This document shows positions 21,301 to 30,000 of a stretch of DNA of 38,938 bases, piece after piece. Numbering within the stretch: position 1 is the first letter of the stretch; each line of letters opens with the position of its first letter. The stretch is taken from IMG/VR virus record IMGVR_UViG_3300025759_000236, positions 1-38,938 of that record; one strand, written 5' to 3'. This stretch comes from a virus. The position numbers were made by a program, and so were the translations under genes. Below the pieces are notes generated by a model, which saw only the letters and a list, made by a program, of their open reading frames with translations, did no database searches and was not told the origin of the DNA.

Positions 21301-21755
21301 ATTGGGTAGGATTAAGTGGAGAATCTCCTGTATCTATTAACGAAAGAAGAATTAAACATCTTTTAGCAGATAGAAACAATGACCATTATCCTTACGATGT
21401 TTCGTTATATCCAGGTTGGGATTCTCAGCAATTAGCTTGGTATTCCGGCTTAAATAAAGCCAACGTTACTGTGTTCGTAACAGACAACTATGGTTGGGTT
21501 GTATATAAAAATAATTTAGGTGAAATACCTACAGGAATTAGGTTGCAAAATAAATTTCCAAGCACACAAGAAATTTTAGACAGTGGAATTGGAACAGGAC
21601 TTACTGCATATCCAGAAGGATATAACATAAGATTGTTATTCCCTCGACAAACTGTACCTGGATTTACTGATCCTATTGATGTAATTTGTTTAGGATGCAA
21701 AGATCCTGATACTCCTATAAACCTTCAAGTAAATCCAGTATTTACTGTTAATTGA
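18372..21755 (+). CDS. Giant secreted dockerin-domain protein 1 (1127 aa)
   Basis: Start at the ATG at 18372, giving a classic signal peptide MKYISLLCVALLISASSNPI with predicted cleavage after SA before Gln23; upstream codons lie in a hairpin. Residues about 130-210 are beta-helix-like (FRFHSFYIDNGTTVRVTNNT, then LKINSGQLIIEPGSSVKLLA). A YNVDMDQVARSFQNALDIEY segment matches one in the two following proteins. Two dockerin-type EF-hands lie at about 919-935 (DFNGDGQVTTSDLL) and 952-968 (DFNGDGSITTSDLL), each followed by an L-x-x-FG helix. About 150 further residues end DTPINLQVNPVFTVN. It is exported by Sec; the function is unknown. Host secreted proteins of Flavobacteria use similar modules, so capture from a host is likely. 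Confidence 0.88.
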   Translation: MKYISLLCVALLISASSNPISAQIQPTGCPTYSYWNGQPVNDGSQITAVTGVGPYSCCTAYAPEGTYLYFDGSEYINNELPDDPNCLLGTAAGQDSSWNDSYGLKGRGTIVNPTNIFLDMKVFETRFSTTLGFLQDFEEPEFVFGGGKFRFHSFYIDNGTTVRVTNNTQIEIKGQLKINSGQLIIEPGSSVKLLANSNETAATHLYNGGSIEGEITKQIFYKRKSTTDVNTTTGEEIYSRFNFNPGLYNVDMDQVARSFQNALDIEYVDGSTDKPTVQIGAWVNDTIYEDYSFFADQKYLSPSSSLELPDFEYPVSLGSNTYNTFEDTAYNNSGINWYRFTPNEGAAVLPLYTNTDNTQDDFFNDPQFLGYSSSGLVSDFSNISKTNPSFMGPWIVSVYNANPNITEFVIEVVGNQVTSAQSVFNIKNIASSTIPTTLSVSDAPLTFTYQVSTGEYPPFLPLAPLDYTLLVTPADTSDQGVITPADTIPFGGLYTQDYGVKNYSAGWYRYVPMTGLNFYPNTTGNYMLTERLGLAYHYAAPYSEHAFYDTRLLVPEMKEREYSFHTFSSNGSTINATIADHSSSARLPIIANFLAIEDPVTDVAPATDVLVDIYNIPDIPVYTGIGDTIHPYDSWALNLNNPMNYFQYLGQDIFMSTGFTQVDKTWLDGGPASNQWTAPIVNDYAGSNPINTYDLSEVQKIDDKISQLSFKNGREPNYDIEYNVIKDAAYWEEQNKFSLLTLHGVTSANDTIRLSAIPVAWGEQYGMNYYVGDSANINSDLFLYGVDRFETSIGVDPGFHFINKSPKAVNRMAGAHSRDYAIALDTLYLIFNSEMYEAPVGEEFVSFYIDNPITQDPFFDGQFAWHYTFQNPAWPNFVLNNSVQTLNTINYTEAVPTSGNPEQFKGDIVTFTSNPIAGDFNGDGQVTTSDLLVLLGYFGGEDQGNLGIFGGDFNGDGSITTSDLLSFLSFFGQTLEDWVGLSGESPVSINERRIKHLLADRNNDHYPYDVSLYPGWDSQQLAWYSGLNKANVTVFVTDNYGWVVYKNNLGEIPTGIRLQNKFPSTQEILDSGIGTGLTAYPEGYNIRLLFPRQTVPGFTDPIDVICLGCKDPDTPINLQVNPVFTVN

Positions 21756-21756
21756 T

Positions 21757-24700
21757 ATGAAGTATTTATTATTTATACTAGGAATAATAATTCCTGCTGT
21801 TAGTTTTTCTCAATATCCATTTGATGTTTACCTAAGTAGTGTTCAATCAAATTATACAAGTGTACTTAATTTAAATACTATTCAAGACCAAATATATGTC
21901 AGTGGTAACAATGGATTATTAAATTTAACAGGAGAAGATGAAGTAGACTATTACCCGCATTATACTAGTGAAATAGCGCCATATATAAATAATTGGACAT
22001 CGTTTTCAGATGCTCCTTACGCTTGGTATGCTAATACAGTTCAGCAACCTAATCTATATTTAGCATTAGGAGGAGCTGAAGCAGGATCTTCTTTAATTGA
22101 TATACAAGCTATTAACGGGTCAAATCAACTTGGAGGATTATATTGTGGCCTAGTACAAAGCAATGGTCTTAAACGCCGCTATGTAGATATTTACAATGAA
22201 GACACTCTATTTATAAAAAATCTTTTAGTTCCAAAAGAAGGAATTCTAAGACATCACGGTCCTGCACCCGTAGTTATTACAGAACAATTTATAAATTACG
22301 GAACAGTTTATTCTGACGCAGATAACATTTTATGTCAAGCTAATAAAGAAGAAGCAAAAATATCTACATTCGACAACCGAGGAACGTTTATAGGAAGAAT
22401 GAAATATGAAACGCTTGTAAATTATAGGCGTGAACAAATTGGCATAGTTGATTTATTTGATTGGTACCAACCTCTTAATCTACAAGACAGTGTTCAAATA
22501 GCTATACCTTATTTGAATACAGAAAGTGCAGACTATTTACAAAACTTAATGGACAATAATCAATTGTCTGAAATAGCACAGTTTATAGATTCTTTGTATC
22601 AAATTAATTACACATATCCTTGGAACTACTACATTGGACAAAGCTATACTGGATTTCCTTTAAAAGGAACTAGATTCTCAAGAGAAGCAGGTGACTTTAG
22701 AGTAAAACATATGTGGAAAGATTGGAGAGAAATAAAAAAACCATTTATTTTTACCGAAGATACTTATGAAGGTCTTACAATCGATGAAGTAGTAGGCAAT
22801 GGTGAGTTAGCTGTTTGGATAACTGCTACTGGTTATAGTAATACTAACCAACAAGATACTTTAATATATATTGGAGATGAGTTAACAGCTATTTTTGAAA
22901 CTTATGAATGGGTAGATGACTCATTAACATTCATTAATGATACAGTACCTGTTACTGATTTAGAATTTCTTATTAATATCACTGCTTACGAAAATCCTGT
23001 ATTAGAAGGGCTCAACTATTCTTGGATAACTTTTGATGAAGATGAGTTGTCTGTAAGCTATGGTGATAAAGGGACGGCTTCTAGTTTAGTTTGGTCAGAC
23101 TGGAGAGTAGAAACTCCTACTAAAAACAGATTGTACGAAAAAGAAGGCCACTATTTTCTTGCAGATAGTGGATACGGGAGTACTGAAATTTTTGAAAATT
23201 TTGGAGTATCTGGAATACCTATTGTACCTACAGTAGGAGAAGATCCAAACTCACTTTATTTATTACAGGCAGGTTTTCCTGAAAGTTATCCTTACCATGG
23301 TTATGATGCACCATATCTGTCATCGTTTAGTGATGACGACTACCCATATTATAATGGGACATTTGTTCCAGGTTGGGACGCTAGTACTCCAGTTCCTTTT
23401 CCTTTAGGTGTTTTTATGACTCTTTTAGGAAGCCAAAATACTGAAACAGTACTTCAATACAGGGGAACACCTTGGATGAATTCAGATGAAGCGTATATAG
23501 AATACCCTTATCATCCTTCATTACCTGGTCAAAATGATTTAATACCAAATTTAAAACCACCTAGCTGGCTTGGACAAGACAATAATTTTGAAGCTAAAAT
23601 ACATTTGCCTCCAAAAACAAACGTACAGTATGTTTATTCTCCTAGCGGAAGTCTTTTTGAATCTAGTAGTTGGGCTAATTGTTACGACGCTAGTGCAGAT
23701 AATTTTAACTACGATAGTTTACAGATTATAGCATTTTGTGAAACAGAGTTATCAGCATATAGCACTCTTAGTCCTGATAATTTTTATATAAACGCTGAGA
23801 ATAACACCGTTATTGATGAAGAGTATTTAGATTTTTTATTAGCAAATACTGCAGTGGCTGCACTTAGGGAAAATAATTTTTACCATGTAAGTTCACCTGT
23901 ATTAGGATATTTAGATTTAGATCGAGTTGCAGAAAGATTTTTTGAAGAAAATGAAGATGCTCAATATCTAGACTTTCACTGGTATAATAGTCAAGGATTT
24001 CCTGTAGCAGATCCTTCTCAATATTTATTAGCAATAGATCCATTTATAGGATCAAAGAAGTTTTTTAGAAAAAAGTATTACAAGCTTGGAGATGAAGTTA
24101 TGACAAGCGAGCTTGATTTTTGGCTTAGTCTTTTATACTTAGAATTTCAAGCTAGTAACGGTGCAGGATTTAGTGACTTAGCTTTAAATATTGTTAGTTC
24201 TTTAGAAGACGGGGAAGTAACATTTGCAGATGGTCCAATTATAAATTGGTTATACAATGGACAATTTAACCCAGCACAATATGTTGAGTTAAGTCAGTAT
24301 GTTCCGCCTGGAGTAGGATTTTGGATAGGCAATAATATAGGACAAGAAACTACAATTAGTATAAGACCAGAGGATGGTATTTATGATTACAATTGGAGTG
24401 ACTCAACTAATCAAATATTTGCAGGAACTGTAGGACCTGTAGAAACATTAGGTAGACAAGGTGCAAGCAATCTTCCTGAATTTCCTAATTCCAATATACT
24501 TGAGAATCACAATGTGATTTTAGCTTATGCCTGGCAGAATGATTCTACTTACTTTCCATTTCCTGCAATAATGCACCAGTTTGCTGATAATGCAAAAATT
24601 GGAACACACAACCCAGAAGATCAAGGCGTACAATTTCCAATAGTACCCTACGCATATACAGACTCTAGTAACTTTGTTGCTTCTAGATATTTTAAAGAAG

Positions 24701-27024
24701 ACGTTCCACATAACTCTTCTCCTACACATATGCACATTGTAGCTCCTCCTATTAATGGAGCTTGGGTATTTTCTCCTATAAGCTTTCAAAGTCCTGATAA
24801 TATTGTTTCCAATAGTCAAGCAATCTCTAATTTGAGCAAGCCTTTAAGATTAGGAATACAACTTTATGATGAAACTGGAGAATATAATATTCAATATTTA
24901 GACTACATGGACACTATGTATGTCAGATTTGAAGATTATAATTTTCCTATTGAAGCAAAAACATATTGGACAACTTTACAATGCGATTTTAATGGAGATG
25001 GGCTAGTTAGTATTAATGATTTAACAGATGTTTTAGGAGCTTTTGGTGTATGCGAACCTGCTACAAACTTCAATGCTACGTTTGATGCAAATGAAGACGG
25101 GTGCGTTGGTGTTGCAGATTTAATACTAGCAATGACAGAGCTAGGACATAATATAGGCGTAGAAGTAGGAGAGTTTGAAGGTATATCAGGTTTAGTTTCT
25201 GTAGGTGGCAGATTAACTGGAACTTTACGTACAGAGTTTGAATCATTTATTGAAAATGAATTACCTTCTTATTTGGATGCTGGATTTAAATACGATCCAG
25301 CTACTTTGACTCTTAAGTATTTTGGAGAAGAAATTATAGTATATGACTCTGAGTTAAAAGTAATTGCTTCAGGATATAACCAAGTACAACTTCCTAATGT
25401 AGATGAATTTTATCTTGTTGCTGCAGAGTCTGCAGTATGTAAGATAAACACTAATGCAACTTTAGTAGTACCTGCTTCTGATCCTGGAAACTATACTTAC
25501 AATGCAGTTGTATATACTCCTGAAGAAGGTTCAAGCATTGTTAACTTTTGGGACAATTCTTTAAAACTTGCAAGTGTTGCAGAATGGACAGAACTATACA
25601 CTGATTTTGACCAGTATAGCGGGAACTTAAATCCACTACCTAATATCAGTCCATATATAAACCAGCTTTATTACGGTTGGAACTCCAATAAACAAACAGG
25701 AGACTTGTACTCTCCAAGCAATGCTATTACTGCTGGATTAGTTGATGTATTTAGTGCAGGACAACCTGAAAGCGATATATTCAATTTTAATAAAGGAGTA
25801 TACGCAGACCCTAAGTGGAAATCAGCAAGTGAAGGCTATGAAGATGAAATAGGTATTGGATCTACCAACATATTTACTCCTAAAAATATTTTATTTGGAT
25901 TTGCATCTAAAAGAAATAAAGAGAATTTACACTCTGATCAGATACACAACTCTTCAGAAACTTTAAAAATATCTAACATAAACGGGGCATCTACAGCATT
26001 TGGCCCCTATTCTGTAGTAACAACAGAGTTAGACCCATCTGCGTCTGTCTGGGGATCCGAAGACATTAAAGAATACTATGACGCTCCATTTGAAAATGCA
26101 GTGCTCTCAATGGTAGATATGATGACCTTGAGAGATTATTTCAGATTTAAATTAAAAGGAAACTCACCCAAGTTTGGTGCAAAGAATCCAAGAGATACTG
26201 GAAATTGGCCAGCACAAAGTTTTGGAAATCCTTATAACATCAATACTGTAATTGGAGAGCAGCAGCAAATACCAGAAAAACAGTGGGCACCCAATACATG
26301 CAACACATATCAAGATTGGACTGACAACATTGTTACTCCTTTCTTTGCAGCTTTTATGGGTCAACCTGTTTCAATTACTATTGAAGGGGCTCCTCCCATA
26401 TTTACAGGAGAAGAATTAAATAATGATGCTAACCATTATCAATGGTTTCAAAACTCTACTTTGTTTGAAGCGCTTGGAACATACGGACCTCTTGTCTATG
26501 ACTTTGATTGGAATGGAGTATGGGAACAAAAAGATTTAGATATCTGGAATTCTATTACAAGCGTATGGAGTCAATTAGGTGACGATGCAGGAAGAAGTTA
26601 CTACGCCCCTGCAAACTACTATAGAGCAGGTACTGACGCGCTTAACACTATTGTTAATGTTTTACCTGAATACTCAAACAAAAAAGACTCTTACATTCCA
26701 GCAAAAAACTTTACTCAATATTTTAATATTAGCAATGGAGAAGCTACTATTGATACAAGAATTGCTAACTGGGCTAACTGCCTAAACGGTAATGAATATA
26801 TAGAAGGAAATCAAAGTGTAGGACCAGAAGTTCAAGCAAGTCAATTCACATATACAACCGACTTGCCGTTATTAGAACCGGCTACACTATCATTAGCCAT
26901 GAGTTCCTCAGCTCCTAGAAATACAGCAAACGCTATTGAAATAACTGATTACCATAGCATACCTGGAGGATATCTAGTAGTTCCTTCCAGTACTTTCTTT
27001 CCTGTTTCTCTTATTAGAAATTAA
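21757..27024 (+). CDS. Giant secreted dockerin-domain protein 2 (1755 aa)
   Basis: It begins one base after the previous stop. The signal peptide MKYLLFILGIIIPAVSFSQY is cut probably before Gln19. An N-terminal beta-helix-like region (DTLFIKNLLVPKEGIL, PAPVVITEQFINYGTV, about 145-220) matches the third protein. Later come LGYLDLDRVAERFFEENEDA (about 715) and VPPGVGFWIG (about 850). Dockerin EF-hands start at about 1077 (DFNGDGLVSINDL) and 1110 (DANEDGCVGVADL). A third EF-hand-like loop, DFDWNGVWEQKDLDIW, starts at 1582. The C-terminal 500 residues (INQLYYGWNS, MVDMMTLRDYFRFKLKG, QWAPNTC) are closely shared with protein 3. Low-GC, host-like composition. Probably surface-attached or released; function unknown. 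Confidence 0.9.
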   Translation: MKYLLFILGIIIPAVSFSQYPFDVYLSSVQSNYTSVLNLNTIQDQIYVSGNNGLLNLTGEDEVDYYPHYTSEIAPYINNWTSFSDAPYAWYANTVQQPNLYLALGGAEAGSSLIDIQAINGSNQLGGLYCGLVQSNGLKRRYVDIYNEDTLFIKNLLVPKEGILRHHGPAPVVITEQFINYGTVYSDADNILCQANKEEAKISTFDNRGTFIGRMKYETLVNYRREQIGIVDLFDWYQPLNLQDSVQIAIPYLNTESADYLQNLMDNNQLSEIAQFIDSLYQINYTYPWNYYIGQSYTGFPLKGTRFSREAGDFRVKHMWKDWREIKKPFIFTEDTYEGLTIDEVVGNGELAVWITATGYSNTNQQDTLIYIGDELTAIFETYEWVDDSLTFINDTVPVTDLEFLINITAYENPVLEGLNYSWITFDEDELSVSYGDKGTASSLVWSDWRVETPTKNRLYEKEGHYFLADSGYGSTEIFENFGVSGIPIVPTVGEDPNSLYLLQAGFPESYPYHGYDAPYLSSFSDDDYPYYNGTFVPGWDASTPVPFPLGVFMTLLGSQNTETVLQYRGTPWMNSDEAYIEYPYHPSLPGQNDLIPNLKPPSWLGQDNNFEAKIHLPPKTNVQYVYSPSGSLFESSSWANCYDASADNFNYDSLQIIAFCETELSAYSTLSPDNFYINAENNTVIDEEYLDFLLANTAVAALRENNFYHVSSPVLGYLDLDRVAERFFEENEDAQYLDFHWYNSQGFPVADPSQYLLAIDPFIGSKKFFRKKYYKLGDEVMTSELDFWLSLLYLEFQASNGAGFSDLALNIVSSLEDGEVTFADGPIINWLYNGQFNPAQYVELSQYVPPGVGFWIGNNIGQETTISIRPEDGIYDYNWSDSTNQIFAGTVGPVETLGRQGASNLPEFPNSNILENHNVILAYAWQNDSTYFPFPAIMHQFADNAKIGTHNPEDQGVQFPIVPYAYTDSSNFVASRYFKEDVPHNSSPTHMHIVAPPINGAWVFSPISFQSPDNIVSNSQAISNLSKPLRLGIQLYDETGEYNIQYLDYMDTMYVRFEDYNFPIEAKTYWTTLQCDFNGDGLVSINDLTDVLGAFGVCEPATNFNATFDANEDGCVGVADLILAMTELGHNIGVEVGEFEGISGLVSVGGRLTGTLRTEFESFIENELPSYLDAGFKYDPATLTLKYFGEEIIVYDSELKVIASGYNQVQLPNVDEFYLVAAESAVCKINTNATLVVPASDPGNYTYNAVVYTPEEGSSIVNFWDNSLKLASVAEWTELYTDFDQYSGNLNPLPNISPYINQLYYGWNSNKQTGDLYSPSNAITAGLVDVFSAGQPESDIFNFNKGVYADPKWKSASEGYEDEIGIGSTNIFTPKNILFGFASKRNKENLHSDQIHNSSETLKISNINGASTAFGPYSVVTTELDPSASVWGSEDIKEYYDAPFENAVLSMVDMMTLRDYFRFKLKGNSPKFGAKNPRDTGNWPAQSFGNPYNINTVIGEQQQIPEKQWAPNTCNTYQDWTDNIVTPFFAAFMGQPVSITIEGAPPIFTGEELNNDANHYQWFQNSTLFEALGTYGPLVYDFDWNGVWEQKDLDIWNSITSVWSQLGDDAGRSYYAPANYYRAGTDALNTIVNVLPEYSNKKDSYIPAKNFTQYFNISNGEATIDTRIANWANCLNGNEYIEGNQSVGPEVQASQFTYTTDLPLLEPATLSLAMSSSAPRNTANAIEITDYHSIPGGYLVVPSSTFFPVSLIRN

Positions 27025-27029
27025 TACCT

Positions 27030-30000
27030 ATGGTTAAAAAAATATTACTCTTTTTAGTTTCGTGGTTATCATATATAACAATATACGGTCAGAGTCCTGT
27101 TGCGTGTTTTGATGAAGATGACAACTTACAAAGAGAACCTAGTCTTTGTCTTTTAGTTTCAGGTTCTCAAATTGATCTTTTTATTAATAATAATTTTTCT
27201 GTACATACTCCTGATGCTTTAATTCAAAACTCTCCTATAGCAGATTTAGAAACTGGAGAAAAGATTTATACCAATGAATATAATTATGATGGAACTGCAG
27301 CTCCTATAAATTTTTATCCAAACCAAAGAGCTTTAAAACTAGCTGCAGGCGGGTTAAATCCAGGAGACGTTGTTATGACAACTTCTTTAGGATCTGCTCC
27401 TCTAGGAGAACCTTTTTATTTAAAAGAGTTAAGAGTTGGTGTTTACAGAAATGATTTTTACCATCGTCATTTAGAGTTAAACAACTACGATACAGTTTAT
27501 ATAGAAAAGCTTACTATACCTTTTAATGCAGAATTCGTTCACAATGGACCAGCTCCTTTAATAATAACTAAGGAATTACACAACTATGGAAAGTTTACTA
27601 CGGTAAATGATAACTTAGTTATGGAATTTAATATAAACGAAGGAAAAAGAAGCGTTTTAGAGAACAAAGGAACTTTTGTAGGCAGATTAGAATATGAAAA
27701 TGTTAGAGGCGCCGCTTACGTTCCTGTTGTTTACGGAGCATTATTTAATACCGCAACTGCTCCTACATTAAATGATTCCATTGCTATATTTTTAGAATGG
27801 GCACCTCCTGAGTATATTGATGCATATGAAGAATTTCAACAAAGTGGCTTATACGACAGCATACCTGATTTAATAGCTAACTTTACTAATGAAGTATATA
27901 CTCTTAATTTTAATAACGGTTTTGCAAAAAAAGGAGTACCGTTAAAAGGAGTTAGACTTGGTCCTTTCGAAGGAGATTACTCAGTAAAAAAATTGAGAAG
28001 GCTTCCAGGCAACGACAATGCATGGGGTAAAGAATACTTTGCAACAGGAGAAGATGTTAATATTTTATTTTCAGCAATTGAAAATGGTGATGCAGCTATA
28101 GTTTTAACTTCTAATAATATAGACGCTCCAACAGGAGATGACACTTTAGTTGTTACATCTGACGGTCTTATCGCTAATGTAACTGAGTATCTATTAGTAA
28201 TAGATGGTAATACTGTAGTATTCTATGACTCTGTTTTTTATGATAACGCATCATTAATAGTAAACTGGAATTATTATTACTCGGATTTCCCGTCAGTAGA
28301 TGAATACGCAAACAATAATAATATTGCTGTAGGAGATTGGGTAAACACATTAGACTTGTTTCCTAATACATATGGAAGGCAAGTATTAGGTCAGTATTTT
28401 GGCTCTTTTAAACAAAATGTAGTTTTATTCGATTTAAAAAGTAGTTTAGATGAAGGAAGAAAAGGTTGGGAACATCCTGATCACTTTATTTATGCAGACA
28501 CTTCTGGTATAGAATCTTTTTTTGAAAATATTTATAATGTTAGTTTAGATTCATTAGACTATGATCGGTCAGTAACAGAAGAAGATTTAATACTTTATGA
28601 AAATGAATTAAACGCAGGTTTAATTGAAAATAACATATTTTACGATGCGTTATTAGAATCTAATACAATATTACCCTATCCAGATATTAGCAAGTATAAT
28701 GGAAGTTATAATTATTTAAACGCATGGGGATATAAATGGCCTGATGTAGATTATGATACTCCATTTCCATATCCTGGAAGCTACTGGACTAATGCTATGT
28801 GGTATGACTATAAAAGCCCTAAAATAGAATCATATAAAGGATTTTTATGGAATAATTCTGACGAGTCTTATCAAGAAAATCTTTACCACCCTCCTAATTT
28901 ATTAAATAGTCAGCCATTAATACCTAATATACAACCTGATGAATATTGGGATAATGCTTATCATTTTCCTTTGTCCATTGGGGAATCCAGCACTTACGTG
29001 TATGATTTAGATGGAAATCTATTTACAGAAGATTCTTATACTAATTGTATTAACATAAATGAAGATTTAAGTTACGGAGATGACGAAGTTTTTGCATGTT
29101 TAAACGATCCAAGCACCAATTCTAATGGCTCCGTTGCAACTCCTGTTATTTTTGATTATAATGTAGGAATAGAAAGTCTAGACTTTTCATCTGAATACAT
29201 TGATTCTGTATATGCAGACGTTGTTTTTAATCTTTTTATTAAAGATCAACAATTCAATAAAGTAAGTGATGTTTTAAACACAACTTTAGGTTATTTAGAT
29301 TTAAATGAAGTAGCTTTTAAATTTTTTGAAGAAAATCCAAACACTTCATTTTTTCAAGTTTCAACTTGGTCTGCAGCTTGGCGGGGAAGATCTGTTTTAG
29401 ATCCAAACATTGTTAATCCTTATGCTGGTAAGAACGACAATCCTCATATAATAAGAAAATATTACAATTGGAATTATGGTTCAAATTCAACTAATAATTC
29501 GTCTTATGTAATAACTGAAGAACAAACTTATTGGCTTACTATATTATATACTATATATACAGCAACTAATGGCGCTGGAATGAGTGACCAAGCTATTGAA
29601 CTAGCAGTAGCATTTCAAGACGGAATTATCGCTCCTAGCGACGGAGCACCTTTTTGGTATATGGTAACAGGAGACTTTGGATGGAATACACGAATGTCAC
29701 TAGGAAGATATGTTCCTCCAGGAGAATCTTTTTATGTATATACAGATAAATCTAATACTGGATACGTTACGATTGATAGCGATATGTCTAGTTACACCTA
29801 TGATTTAAGTGAATTAGATTCAAACGAGATTTTTTCAAATGAAGTAGGACCTTGGGAGTACACTACATATGGATATGACTATCAAGGATCTCCTCAAAGA
29901 ACATCTGAAGAATTAACAGATGAGTTAGAAACTAATAATACATCTGATTTTAGTTTGTTGTTAGATGTAGCAAGTAACTTAATTTCATGGGCTTATAAAA

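Noticed and set aside
24520-24819. A 99-codon antisense frame within giant gene 2
   Set aside because: It lies fully inside a 5-kb gene with consistent codon use and is not near any control signal.
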